DNA of 64,000 nt from the NCBI RefSeq assembly GCF_006442795.2, contig NZ_CP083956.1, positions 3,883,501 to 3,947,500 on the forward strand, written 5' to 3'. Within the stretch, counting starts at the first letter, position 1, and each line of letters begins with the position of its first letter. This document shows, piece after piece, positions 18,831 to 26,431 of this stretch. This DNA is from Mesorhizobium sp. B1-1-8. Lineage in GTDB: Bacteria > Pseudomonadota > Alphaproteobacteria > Rhizobiales > Rhizobiaceae. A program made the position numbers and the translations under genes. The notes beneath the pieces were generated by a model. The model worked only from the letters and a program-made list of their open reading frames with translations, did not search any database and was not told the origin of the DNA.

Positions 18831-20336
18831 CTATTGATCGGCGATGCCGAGCTTGGCCTTGACGAGGTCGTTGACGGCTTGCGGGTTGGCCTTGCCGCCG
18901 GTCGCCTTCATCACCTGGCCGACGAACCAGCCGGCCATGGTCGGCTTGGCGCGCGCCTGCTCGACCTTGTCCGGATTGGCGGCGATAACCTCGTCGACGG
19001 CCTTCTCGATGGCGCCGGTGTCGGTGACCTGCTTCAGGCCGCGGCTTTCGACCAGCTGGCGCGGATCGCCGCCTTCGTTCCAGACGATCTCGAACAGGTC
19101 CTTGGCGATCTTGCCGGAGATGGTGCCCTCCTTGATCAGGTCGATGACGGCGCCGAGTTGATCGGGCGAAACCGGAGCACTTTCAATGTCCTTGCCGGCC
19201 TTGTTGAGGTGCCCGAGCAAATCGTTGATGACCCAATTGGCGGCAAGCTTGCCGTCGCGGCCCGCCGCCACTTTCTCGAAATAATCGGCGATCGGCTTTT
19301 CCGACACCAGCACCGAGGCGTCGTAGGTCGAAAGACCGAGCGAAGCGATCAGCCGCGCCTTCTTGTCGTCGGGCAGCTCCGGCAGATCCTGTGCCAAGGC
19401 CTCGACGTAAGCCTGGTCGAATTCCAGCGGCAGCAGGTCGGGGTCGGGGAAATAACGGTAATCGTGCGCCTCTTCCTTGGAGCGCATCGAGCGCGTCTCG
19501 CCCTTGTTGGGGTCGAACAGGCGTGTCTCCTGGGTGATGGTGCCGCCGTCCTCCAGGATGGCGATCTGGCGGCGCGCCTCGTAATCGATGGCCTGGCCGA
19601 TGAAGCGGATTGAGTTCATGTTCTTGATCTCGCAGCGCGTGCCGAATTCGCCGCCGGGACGGCGCACCGAGACGTTGACGTCGGCGCGCAGCGACCCTTC
19701 GTCCATGTTGCCGTCGCAGGTGCCGAGATAGCGCATGATGGAGCGCAACTTGGTCACATAAGCCTTGGCCTCGTCGCCGGAGCGCAGATCGGGCTTGGAG
19801 ACGATCTCCATCAGCGCCACGCCTGAGCGATTGAGGTCGACATAGGACATGGTCGCATGCTGGTCGTGCATCGACTTGCCGGCATCCTGCTCCAGATGCA
19901 GGCGCTCGATACCGACCTCGATGTCCTCGAACTCGCCCTGCCGGTCGGGACCGACCGAGACGATCACCTTGCCCTCGCCGATGATCGGCTGCTTGAACTG
20001 CGAGATCTGGTAGCCCTGCGGCAGATCGGGATAAAAATAGTTCTTCCGGTCGAAGACCGACTTGTGGTTGATCGCGGCCTTCAGCCCGAGCCCGGTGCGG
20101 ATCGCCTGCCTGACGCATTCCTCGTTGATGACTGGCAGCATGCCGGGCATCGCCGCATCGACCAGGCTGACATTGGCGTTGGGCGCGGCGCCGAAAGACG
20201 TCGAGGCGCCGGAGAACAGCTTCGCCTCCGATATCACCTGCGCATGTACTTCGAGCCCTATGATGACCTCCCAGTCGCCGGTGGCGCCGGGGATCAGGCG
20301 TTTTGCGTCGGGCGTGCGGGTATCGATGATGCTCAT
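18831..20336 (-). CDS. gatB: Aspartyl/glutamyl-tRNA amidotransferase subunit B
   Basis: This is the kinase/tRNA-binding subunit of GatCAB, which amidates misacylated Glu-tRNA(Gln) and Asp-tRNA(Asn). The 501-residue length is normal. Visible motifs are [55 protein letters not shown] and [13 protein letters not shown]. The C-terminal helical and Yqey domains extend to the end (about 300-501, with [20 protein letters not shown]). gatA and gatC are not in the window, which is common in this order. Confidence 0.97.
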   Translation of the reverse strand: MSIIDTRTPDAKRLIPGATGDWEVIIGLEVHAQVISEAKLFSGASTSFGAAPNANVSLVDAAMPGMLPVINEECVRQAIRTGLGLKAAINHKSVFDRKNYFYPDLPQGYQISQFKQPIIGEGKVIVSVGPDRQGEFEDIEVGIERLHLEQDAGKSMHDQHATMSYVDLNRSGVALMEIVSKPDLRSGDEAKAYVTKLRSIMRYLGTCDGNMDEGSLRADVNVSVRRPGGEFGTRCEIKNMNSIRFIGQAIDYEARRQIAILEDGGTITQETRLFDPNKGETRSMRSKEEAHDYRYFPDPDLLPLEFDQAYVEALAQDLPELPDDKKARLIASLGLSTYDASVLVSEKPIADYFEKVAAGRDGKLAANWVINDLLGHLNKAGKDIESAPVSPDQLGAVIDLIKEGTISGKIAKDLFEIVWNEGGDPRQLVESRGLKQVTDTGAIEKAVDEVIAANPDKVEQARAKPTMAGWFVGQVMKATGGKANPQAVNDLVKAKLGIADQ

Positions 20337-20452
20337 GACGGCCTACAGGTTCGCGAAACGTGAATTTCACGTCGAAAGTGAAAGTCACTCGCTAGTGCAA
20401 ACCGTCCTGCGAGACAAGCGCAAAGCCGCGCGCCGGCCCCACTCCTGCCGCC

Positions 20453-20884
20453 TCAGGCGGTGGCGATATAGGCCCTGATCTCCTCGGCCTCGCGCTCGAC
20501 ATCCTCGATGCGGCGCTTGACCACGTCGCCGATCGAGACGATGCCGTCGAGCAGCCCGTCCTTTTCCACCGGCAGATGGCGGAAGCGGCCCTTGGTCATG
20601 ATCTCCATCACCTCGTTGACGGTGTGGTTCTCGTTGCAGATCTTGACCTTCGGCGTCATCGCCGAACGCACCGCGATATCGAGCGCGGCCGCACCTTCCC
20701 TGGCGAGCACCCGGACAATGTCGCGCTCCGAAAGGATGCCGACGATCTTGCGGTCGCCATTGGTGATGACAAGCGCGCCGATCCTGTGCTCGGCCAGCAT
20801 TCGGATGGCTTCGCTCAGCTTTTCATTGGGCCCGAGCGTGAACACGTCATGGCCCTTACTTTCGAGAATTGCCTTAACTGTCAT
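20453..20884 (-). CDS. Two-CBS-domain protein
   Basis: This 143-residue protein consists of a tandem pair of CBS domains (about 1-65 and 75-140), marked by GALVITNGDRKIVGILSERDIVRVLA and RFRHLPVEKDGLLDGIVSIGDVVK. CBS pairs bind adenine nucleotides and act as energy or redox sensors, in this stand-alone form usually through a partner protein. The partner cannot be read from the context, since gatB downstream has no evident link. An AGGAGGACG sequence precedes the ATG. Confidence 0.87.
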   Translation of the reverse strand: MTVKAILESKGHDVFTLGPNEKLSEAIRMLAEHRIGALVITNGDRKIVGILSERDIVRVLAREGAAALDIAVRSAMTPKVKICNENHTVNEVMEIMTKGRFRHLPVEKDGLLDGIVSIGDVVKRRIEDVEREAEEIRAYIATA

Positions 20885-21020
20885 GGCGTCCTCCTCCTCA
20901 GCCTTGCTTGCCGGCTCAGCCCTGACCGGCTTTCCAGCCCCAGCGCCCTTCGGAAGACGCTGGGTGCCTAGCCAACATCGTGCGCCGCGATTGGTTGCAT
21001 TTCAAGTGTAGCCGAAGGCT

Positions 21021-21122
21021 AGAGTGGTTCATCGTCTCACGGAGACGACGGCCCACCCTACCGGTTAGTTTTGACGCAATTCCGGACGGAAAACCGCTGC
21101 GCACCTTTCCTGGAATTGCTTT
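21021..21122 (+). repeat. Bipartite hairpin repeat, copy C
   Basis: This is a divergent copy of the same layout. The first stem-loop (21024-21055) centres on CGTCTC-ACG-GAGACG. The second (21076-21119) pairs GCAATTCC with GGAATTGC around a loop with AAACCGCTGCGCAC. Stem sequences differ from copies A and B, yet pairing and the loop motif are kept. The right end supplies the TAA stop of the rhomboid gene (21121-21123). Confidence 0.75.
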
Positions 21123-21858
21123 AGGCGGCCGGCAGCGGACTGTCGAAAAAGCGCAGGCCGAAAAAGCCGGCGATCAAGCCGCCGATATGGGCCTCCCAGG
21201 CGATCTGGCCATTGATCCCCGGCGCGAAGCCGATGAGGCCGGTGGCGAGATTGGCCACCATCACAAAGCCAAGAAAGACCATGACGCCGCGCGAGCGCAG
21301 CACAACCGCGATCGGCAAGAGGTCGCCGGCGAAAGCCGCCTTGCCTGGCGAACGATCGATGCGAAATCCATAGCGCGCCGCCGCGCCCATCATGCCCGAG
21401 ATCGCGCCCGAGGCGCCGACCAGCGGCATCTCGCCGAATGGGTGCAGCACCCAAAACAGCATGACGGCCGCCAACCCGGTCGCAGCGAAAAACAGCGCGA
21501 AGCCGAGCGCGCCGAGACGATTGGCGAGCGGCGAGCCGAAGGCGGCAAGCCAGACCATGTTGATGGCAATGTGGGCAAAGCCGCCATGCATGAATGCGTA
21601 GGTGAAAGGACGCGTGAACAGGAACCAGTCGAAGCCGTATTGCCCGGTGTAGAGCACCGGAATGAAGGCTCCATCGTAGAGCAGCGTCGTCTGTTGCGTT
21701 TCGTTCAGCACATATTGCTGCAGCAAATAGACGATCACGCAAATGCCGATCATCGCCAGCACCACGGGCGGCAGGTTGAACACCGGTTCGCGACGCGGCT
21801 CCGGCGCCTCTTCATCTGGCTGCGGTTCGGGTTCGGACTGACTTACAGGTTCACTCAT
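21121..21858 (-). CDS. Rhomboid-family intramembrane serine protease
   Basis: This is a polytopic inner-membrane protease that cleaves transmembrane segments. The 245-residue form starting at MSEPVSQ (21858) has an acidic, Pro-rich cytoplasmic head (about 1-30) and six or so membrane helices. The catalytic serine is in GASGAISGMMG (near residue 147). The catalytic histidine is in WEAHIGGLIAGFFGL near the C-terminus. HGGFAHIAINMVWL in helix 2 supplies the oxyanion histidine and asparagine. Upstream in-frame methionines (21897, 21906) lack a better ribosome site. Its stop codon is formed by repeat copy C. Confidence 0.9.
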   Translation of the reverse strand: MSEPVSQSEPEPQPDEEAPEPRREPVFNLPPVVLAMIGICVIVYLLQQYVLNETQQTTLLYDGAFIPVLYTGQYGFDWFLFTRPFTYAFMHGGFAHIAINMVWLAAFGSPLANRLGALGFALFFAATGLAAVMLFWVLHPFGEMPLVGASGAISGMMGAAARYGFRIDRSPGKAAFAGDLLPIAVVLRSRGVMVFLGFVMVANLATGLIGFAPGINGQIAWEAHIGGLIAGFFGLRFFDSPLPAA

Positions 21859-21914
21859 GCGCCCTTGGTTCGCTGGAAATTCGAATTCGGCGAGCATGTA
21901 GATCACGGCCCAAT

Positions 21915-21979
21915 CGAATCACAACGGCGAATCGCTGCAGTCCCGAATCGGCAGGAGGCGAATCAAAAGGGGGCGAATC
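21915..21979. promoter_or_regulatory. Cluster of five GAATC (GANTC) sites
   Basis: CGAATC begins at 21915, 21928, 21944, 21959 and 21974, a spacing of 13-16 bp. GANTC is the recognition site of CcrM, the cell-cycle adenine methylase of alphaproteobacteria. The array is upstream of the rhomboid gene and just beyond the T-tract of a leftward terminator. A regulatory role is inference; a short direct-repeat expansion would look the same. Confidence 0.45.
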
Positions 21980-22015
21980 AAAAAGAAAGCCGTCCAGGGT
22001 TTCCCCTGAACGGCT
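21980..22015 (-). terminator. Leftward rho-independent terminator with no annotated gene upstream
   Basis: On the minus strand AGCCGTTCAGGG and CCCTGGACGGCT form a 12-bp stem (one G-U pair) closed by a GAAA tetraloop and followed by TTCTTTTTG. No protein gene on this strand precedes it, since the neighbouring PAS_5 gene runs rightward. Confidence 0.82.
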
Positions 22016-22120
22016 GGTCGAGCCCCACGCTCCCCATAAAACTCTTGACCGAAATGCTGCCGATCGTCGCGAAAACGACCGTTTTGGAGTGGCTTTGGTG
22101 TGCCACGAGCCTCACCGACA
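21980..22120 (-). ncRNA. Candidate small RNA ending at the orphan terminator
   Basis: Reading leftward, three stem-loops follow one another: GTGGC/GCCAC with an 8-nt loop (22089-22106), CGGTCG/CGACGATCG with a TTTTCG loop (22060-22081), and the intrinsic terminator (21988-22015). No reading frame here has coding character, and the one open frame runs through the terminator. The 5' end is unknown; the region up to about 22270 holds TTAACC/TTAACG words but no clear sigma-70 promoter. An alternative is an antisense or leader transcript. Confidence 0.4.
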
Positions 22121-22277
22121 CGCAACGTAAACCACTTGTTAACCTTAACGGCCCCGACCCGTGAACAAACGTTAACGATGCTGGCACGCATCCTGCTCCG
22201 CACCGCATGAAGGTCATCGGAGGGCGCCCTGTCTGTTCGCCGATGGGACAGAAAAAAGACAGATTGCGCGGAGCGGA

Positions 22278-22922
22278 ATGCAAATGAATCAGAACGGATC
22301 GATCACGCTGTTCCAATATTGGAACCGGCTGCGTGATGGCCGCCCTGCTCCGAAACGTTCGGACGTGGAGCCGGCGGACATCAAAACACTTCTGGCCGAC
22401 ACGTTCATCCTGGAGCGTGACACGCGCGGCGAAGCGGTGTTCCGGCTCGCCGGCACCAGGCTCTGCGCCTATTACGGCCGTGAGCTCAAAGGGTTCTCCT
22501 TTTCCTCGCTCTGGCGCGAGAAGGACCAGCGGCTGATGTCGCGGCTCGTTCATGGCGTTTTCGAGCAGAAATCGCTGCTGCTCCTGACCTTTGAAGGATT
22601 CAGCCGCAATGGCCGCTCCAACAAGTTCGAACTGCTCGCGCTGCCGCTCGACGGCGGCGTCGAGAACCCGCGCTGTCTCGGCATCGTCAGCGCCGCCGAG
22701 AGGCCTTTCTGGCTCGGCGCGGACCCGCTCGCCGACGCGCTGATCGATTCGATCCGGGTCATCGACCCCGACCAGGAGCCGGCGTCTTTGAAAAATCGGC
22801 CCGCGATCGACGTGCCTTCGCTCGTTCCGACGGAATTCGGTCCTCCCGAGACCATCGCGGCGCTCGGCCGCGTGCGCCGCATTCGCCATCTCGTCGTCTT
22901 CGATGGCGGGCGCGAAAAATAA
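22278..22922 (+). CDS. PAS_5 (DUF1457) sensor-like protein
   Basis: This is a 214-residue cytoplasmic protein of the PAS_5/DUF1457 family, which is nearly confined to alphaproteobacteria. The family opening FQYWNRLRDGRPAPKRSDVEPADIK-type text is present at about residues 13-35. The PAS-like core follows to about 150 (TFILERDTRGEAVFRLAGTRLCAYYGREL). No output domain is fused, so it probably works by binding a ligand or partner. The start could equally be the second ATG at 22284. The long upstream region carries the candidate small RNA and the GANTC cluster. Confidence 0.85.
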   Translation: MQMNQNGSITLFQYWNRLRDGRPAPKRSDVEPADIKTLLADTFILERDTRGEAVFRLAGTRLCAYYGRELKGFSFSSLWREKDQRLMSRLVHGVFEQKSLLLLTFEGFSRNGRSNKFELLALPLDGGVENPRCLGIVSAAERPFWLGADPLADALIDSIRVIDPDQEPASLKNRPAIDVPSLVPTEFGPPETIAALGRVRRIRHLVVFDGGREK

Positions 22923-23082
22923 GCCGATCACAAAGGCTTAAACTCGATTTTTGAGCCTTCGCCAGGGCTGCGGCCGCAGCCGCTCGCGGCCGGCTTTTCC
23001 CCTTTGTTAACCTGCTTTGCTGTAGTTTTCCGTTGAAGTTCCTCGCATCGTCGCGTGGAATGCCAACGGGGTGTAGGCAGTC

Positions 23083-23700
23083 ATGAGGTCAGCGGCGGTA
23101 GAACATGCGCCGTCCCGTGCCGAGCGGCGCAATTTTCAGCGCGTCCGGGTGAAGATCTACGGGCGCTTCATGCTGGAGGACCGTACCGAGCATCCGTGCC
23201 AGGTGATCGACATGTCGCCGGGCAATGTTGCCCTGCGCACCGACCGCGTCGGCATGCCGGGCGAAAAAGTCATTGCCTATATCGATCATATCGGTCGTGT
23301 CGAAGGCATCGTGACGCGCACCTCGCCGGACGGTTTCGCCATGACCGTGATTGCGTCGGACCGCAAGAAGGACAAGCTCGCCGCGCAGCTGACCTGGCTT
23401 GCCAACAAGCATGAGCTGGATCTGCCGGAAGACCGCCGCCATGAGCGCGTGGCGCCGCGCAATCCGATGAGCGTCCTGCATCTCACCGACGGACGCCAGT
23501 ATCAGTGCCGCATCATCGACCTGTCGCTCTCTGGCGCCGCGGTCGAGATCGACGTGAAGCCGGCGATCGGCATCCAGGTGATGCTGGGAACGATGCGCGG
23601 CCAGGTGGTGCGTCATTTCGAGGACGGCGTCGCCATCGAGTTCGCCGTCATCCAGCGGCCGGAAACGCTGGATTCGGAATTCAACGCGCCGCGATCATGA
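23083..23700 (+). CDS. Tandem PilZ-domain protein
   Basis: This 205-residue cytoplasmic protein has two PilZ domains, the usual bacterial c-di-GMP receptor fold. The first (about 12-105) has RRNFQRVRVK and DMSPGN, where the expected glycine of DxSxxG is replaced by Asn. The second (about 112-200) has DRRHERVAPR and the complete motif DLSLSGAAVEI. This suggests ligand binding by the second domain and a degenerate or dimerising first one. A strong terminator follows. The next gene is a LapG-like peptidase, another family tied to c-di-GMP control in other bacteria. Confidence 0.9.
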   Translation: MRSAAVEHAPSRAERRNFQRVRVKIYGRFMLEDRTEHPCQVIDMSPGNVALRTDRVGMPGEKVIAYIDHIGRVEGIVTRTSPDGFAMTVIASDRKKDKLAAQLTWLANKHELDLPEDRRHERVAPRNPMSVLHLTDGRQYQCRIIDLSLSGAAVEIDVKPAIGIQVMLGTMRGQVVRHFEDGVAIEFAVIQRPETLDSEFNAPRS

Positions 23701-23723
23701 CGCGGCATTTCCGGCGCGAACCG

Positions 23724-23750
23724 AACCGGCCACCAGCGGCCGGTTTTTTG
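23724..23750 (+). terminator. Terminator of the PilZ gene
   Basis: AACCGGCC (23724-23731) and GGCCGGTT (23738-23745) pair perfectly around a 6-nt loop and run into six T residues, 23 nt after the PilZ stop. Confidence 0.88.
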
Positions 23751-23810
23751 TTGCCTGGTGGAGCTTCGCATCCAGACACCAGGATGCCCGACACCCCGCG
23801 GTGCGGACGT

Positions 23811-23953
23811 TAATAAGTCTTAACAAACACAAATCGAAATAATTCGATTTTTACGTTTATTCTATTGGCGTTTTACTCAATATCTACTTCGGGTTTTTGC
23901 GTCAAATAAATCCCATCGTGGCACAGTCTTCTCAAACGGGGAGACTAACCACA
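23811..23953 (+). promoter_or_regulatory. AT-rich region upstream of the LapG-like gene
   Basis: This stretch is much richer in A+T than its surroundings. It contains the inverted repeat GTTAA-TAAGTC-TTAAC at 23811-23826 and a stem-loop AAATCGAA/TTCGATTT around 23831-23851. It probably holds the promoter of the downstream gene. Silencers of the MucR/Ros type bind such DNA in rhizobia, but no specific site is claimed. Confidence 0.4.
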
Positions 23954-24559
23954 ATGAAATTGACGAGGGGCAAGCTGTTGCTCATGGCAATGGCGATGCA
24001 GCTTTCCGCCTGGGGCACGGCAAGCGCGGGGCCGGTATTCATGCACACCGGCGGACGCACCACCCAGCCGGTCGGCCATTATGAGTTCTGCCAGCGTATT
24101 CCAGTCGAATGCAACGAACGCACGCCGAAGGGCGCGCCGGTCGATCTGACCCGCAAGCTGTGGGCGTCGATCGTCAGCATCAACAATTCGGTCAACACCC
24201 GCGTCAAACCGCGCACCGACATGGAAATCTATGGTGTCGAGGAATACTGGGCCTATCCCGACAAGGGCGTTGGCGACTGCGAGGACTACGCGCTGGAGAA
24301 GCGCCGCGAGCTGATGGCTGCGGGCGTACCCGCCGGCGACCTTTTGATGACGGTGGTGCGCCAGCCGAACGGCGATGGTCACGCGGTGCTGACGGTGCGC
24401 ACCAGCCTCGGCGAATTCATCCTCGACAATCTCGAAACGAAGGTGCTGGCCTGGAACGACACGGTCTACACCTACCTCAAGCGTCAATCGACCGAGAATT
24501 CGGGCGTCTGGGTTTCGATCAACGACGGCCGCGAAGACGCCGTCGCCAGCGTCCACTAG
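23954..24559 (+). CDS. Transglutaminase-like cysteine peptidase (BTLCP, LapG-like)
   Basis: This exported protein belongs to the bacterial transglutaminase-like cysteine proteinase family (PF06035, DUF920), which includes LapG, the periplasmic protease that releases biofilm adhesins. The ATG at 23954 (MKLTRGKLLL) starts a signal peptide ending near ASAGP and gives 201 residues; the open frame extends 19 codons upstream without a signal. The catalytic triad is legible as Cys in GVGDCEDYALEKR (near 110), His in GDGHAVLTV (near 138) and Asp in ILDNLETKV (near 155). No LapD-like partner is in the window, so a LapG role is inference. Confidence 0.88.
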   Translation: MKLTRGKLLLMAMAMQLSAWGTASAGPVFMHTGGRTTQPVGHYEFCQRIPVECNERTPKGAPVDLTRKLWASIVSINNSVNTRVKPRTDMEIYGVEEYWAYPDKGVGDCEDYALEKRRELMAAGVPAGDLLMTVVRQPNGDGHAVLTVRTSLGEFILDNLETKVLAWNDTVYTYLKRQSTENSGVWVSINDGREDAVASVH

Positions 24560-24567
24560 GACGCCAA

Positions 24568-24653
24568 TGCGTGTCGCCCAAAAATGCGCAGCGGTTTTGG
24601 GATAACGACATGCATAGAGCGGTCAAGCACGTCGCATTGAAGCGGCGTGCCTA
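24568..24653 (-). repeat. Bipartite hairpin repeat, copy D
   Basis: The core stem-loop at 24569-24613 pairs GCGTGTCG and CCCAAAA with TTTTGGG and CGACATGC; on the minus strand its loop reads AACCGCTGCGCA. A second stem-loop at about 24628-24651 pairs GCACGTCGC with GCGGCGTGC (one mismatch). It starts 9 nt after the stop codon of the LapG-like gene. Confidence 0.8.
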
Positions 24654-24659
24654 GAGAGA

Positions 24660-24743
24660 AAGCCCGGTCGAGTCCCCACCCTCCCCGTCCCCAACGACCG
24701 GGTTTTAGGAGCCGGCCCCGTCCCCGGGCCGGCTCCGCCTTTT
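24660..24743 (+). terminator. Tandem hairpins, the second a strong terminator
   Basis: CCCGGTCG (24663-24670) and CGACCGGG (24695-24702) pair around an unusual 24-nt C-rich loop containing CACCCTCCCC, and are followed by TTTT. Directly after, GGAGCCGGCCC and GGGCCGGCTCC (24708-24736) form an 11-bp perfect stem followed by GCCTTTT. Together they close the transcript of the LapG-like gene, or belong to a small RNA with an anti-Shine-Dalgarno-like loop. Confidence 0.7.
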
Positions 24744-24829
24744 CACCAGGCTGCTGACCCACCACGGCCCTTTATGCGAATGCCCGATGGGAGCAATATG
24801 GCGCGATATCCGCTTTTCGGATCGGCGCC

Positions 24830-25387
24830 ATGCTGTTGGAAATCCCTGAAGACCGCTGCGAGCGGCACAGGCTGTTCAAGGCGATCGACGACGCCTTCAA
24901 GGCCGGTGACTTCGAGGCGCTGGGCGCGGCTCTGGGCGGCTCGGCGCGCTGGTTCGACGAGAAGATGCCGTTCGAGCTCGGCCTTGGGCATCCGCTGGAA
25001 TATGCCGTCTACTGGAGCCCTGCAGCCTTCATCGTCGCCTTGCTCGATGCCGGCTCGAACCCGAATTACGAAGATCACGCCGGTTTTCCGTCGCTCATCG
25101 CGGCGCTGTCCACCGAACGGCCCGACCGGCTGGAAATTATCCGGCTCCTGCTCGAGCATGGCGCGGACCCGAACATGCGAGGCGTGAACGACTGGACGCC
25201 TCTGCACTATTCCGTATCCCTGCGCGACGCCGAGGCGATCCGCCTTCTATTGGCATCAGGTGCGGATCCATCGCTCAAGACCCGCATCGACGACTACGAG
25301 ACGGCACTGGAGGGTGCGGACGAGGCTGGCTTCGAAGCCGGTGCCTCGCTTCTGCGCGATGCCGTATCCAGGCGCGGCTCAAATTGA
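24830..25387 (+). CDS. Ankyrin-repeat protein
   Basis: This 185-residue cytoplasmic protein has about three ankyrin repeats. The clearest are IIRLLLEHGADPNMRGVNDW with TPLHYSVSLRD (about 102-135) and AIRLLLASGADPSLK (about 136-150). A degenerate repeat, IVALLDAGSNPNYEDHAGFP, lies near 65-85. Ankyrin repeats mediate protein binding and give no catalytic clue. There is no signal peptide. It stands alone after the double terminator and converges with the gamma carbonic anhydrase gene. Confidence 0.85.
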   Translation: MLLEIPEDRCERHRLFKAIDDAFKAGDFEALGAALGGSARWFDEKMPFELGLGHPLEYAVYWSPAAFIVALLDAGSNPNYEDHAGFPSLIAALSTERPDRLEIIRLLLEHGADPNMRGVNDWTPLHYSVSLRDAEAIRLLLASGADPSLKTRIDDYETALEGADEAGFEAGASLLRDAVSRRGSN

Positions 25388-25428
25388 CGGCAGGCGCGAA
25401 CCCATGGACGTGAACCTGGCCGCCGACC

Positions 25429-25956
25429 TCAAGCCTTCTTCAGCCCGGCCTTGAAGCGCTTGCCGTTGGCGACGTAGTGCGCGGCCGAGGCGCGCAGTCT
25501 CTCGATCGCCGCCTCGTCCAGCGCCCGGATGACCTTGGCCGGCGAGCCGACGATCAGCGAATTGTCCGGAAAGGTCTTGTTCTCCGTCACCAAAGCGCCG
25601 GCGCCGACCAGCGAATTGCTGCCGATCCTGGCGCCGTTGAGCACGATCGCGCCCATGCCGATCAGGCTGTTATCGCCGATCGTGCAACCATGCAGCAACG
25701 CGCGGTGGCCGATCGTGCAGCCTTGCCCGATGGTGAGTGGAAAGCCGGGATCGGTGTGCATGACCGTATGTTCCTGCACATTGGAGTCGGCGCCGATGAC
25801 GACCGGCTCGGTGTCGCCCCTGACGACGACGCCGAACCAGAAGCCGGCGTTGCGGCCAATCGTGATGTTGCCGATCAGCGCGGCGTCCGGCGCGATCCAG
25901 TTCGTATCGGCATCATCGAACTCAGGCGCCTTCCCATCGATCGCATAGATCGGCAT
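25429..25956 (-). CDS. Gamma-class carbonic anhydrase-like hexapeptide protein
   Basis: This 175-residue protein forms a left-handed beta-helix of hexapeptide repeats and belongs to the gamma carbonic anhydrase (YrdA/PaaY-like) family. The zinc-binding histidines are in NVQEHTVMHTD and IGHRALLHGCTIGD, at about residues 60-95. The N-terminus MPIYAIDGKAPEFDDADTNWIAPDA and the C-terminal helix (ALDEAAIERLRASAAHYVANGKRF) are typical. Catalytic carbonic anhydrase activity is variable in this subfamily and cannot be assumed. Confidence 0.9.
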   Translation of the reverse strand: MPIYAIDGKAPEFDDADTNWIAPDAALIGNITIGRNAGFWFGVVVRGDTEPVVIGADSNVQEHTVMHTDPGFPLTIGQGCTIGHRALLHGCTIGDNSLIGMGAIVLNGARIGSNSLVGAGALVTENKTFPDNSLIVGSPAKVIRALDEAAIERLRASAAHYVANGKRFKAGLKKA

Positions 25957-25975
25957 TTTTCGTCTCCGATTCGTC

Positions 25976-26320
25976 TCACCCGGCGAATTCGAAAGACCCT
26001 AAGTTCTCGGTCGCCCAAGATGCAATGGCGATCAGCACGACACCGAGCGCCAGCGCCCAGGCGACAGCCGTGCAGCCGCACGACAAAAGCGCCATCGTGC
26101 CGATGCGGCCCTCTCGGCGGGCGGCCAAGGCCTCGTTGGTGAGCATAAACGGCCCGGCGCAGGCCGTTGCCGCAAGCGAACGCAGGATATGGACTGGCGA
26201 CACATAGGGTTCGGCAAAGGCCAGGCGCCGGCCGGACAAAAGTTCCATGGCCGATCCTGCCAATCCACAAGCCGTGAGACCAACCGCGAAAGCGTAAAGA
26301 ACAAGCACAACGGGATCCAT
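25976..26320 (-). CDS. Small three-helix membrane protein, possibly DUF6949
   Basis: The true start is taken as the ATG at 26320 (MDPVVLVLYAFAVGL), because upstream in-frame sequence has no coding character and overlaps the next gene's leader. The 114-residue product has membrane segments at about 2-24, 45-62 and 76-105 and a cytoplasmic Arg-rich loop (ALAARREGRIG). It resembles small conserved Rhizobiales membrane proteins annotated as DUF6949, but that name is from memory and uncertain. It lies just upstream of the carbonic anhydrase-like gene (19 bp), probably in the same transcript. Confidence 0.68.
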   Translation of the reverse strand: MDPVVLVLYAFAVGLTACGLAGSAMELLSGRRLAFAEPYVSPVHILRSLAATACAGPFMLTNEALAARREGRIGTMALLSCGCTAVAWALALGVVLIAIASWATENLGSFEFAG

Positions 26321-26431
26321 GTTTACCAACCGTTTACCATGAAAACGCACAGTCGTGCCAATGCGCTGCAAGAGCCATACCGCGCGGGGCTGTGCCGCCG
26401 AAGGACAGGTGGGCGGATGGGGGAAGAGCGA

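Noticed and set aside
21919..22203. Short 94-codon gene on the minus strand near 22.0 kb
   Set aside because: The frame reads straight through a strong intrinsic terminator and has no coding character; a small RNA is the better explanation.
26189..26431. Extended N-terminus of the single-pass membrane protein
   Set aside because: The sequence is antisense to a membrane-protein gene and lacks a ribosome site; ATG 26432 has a good one.
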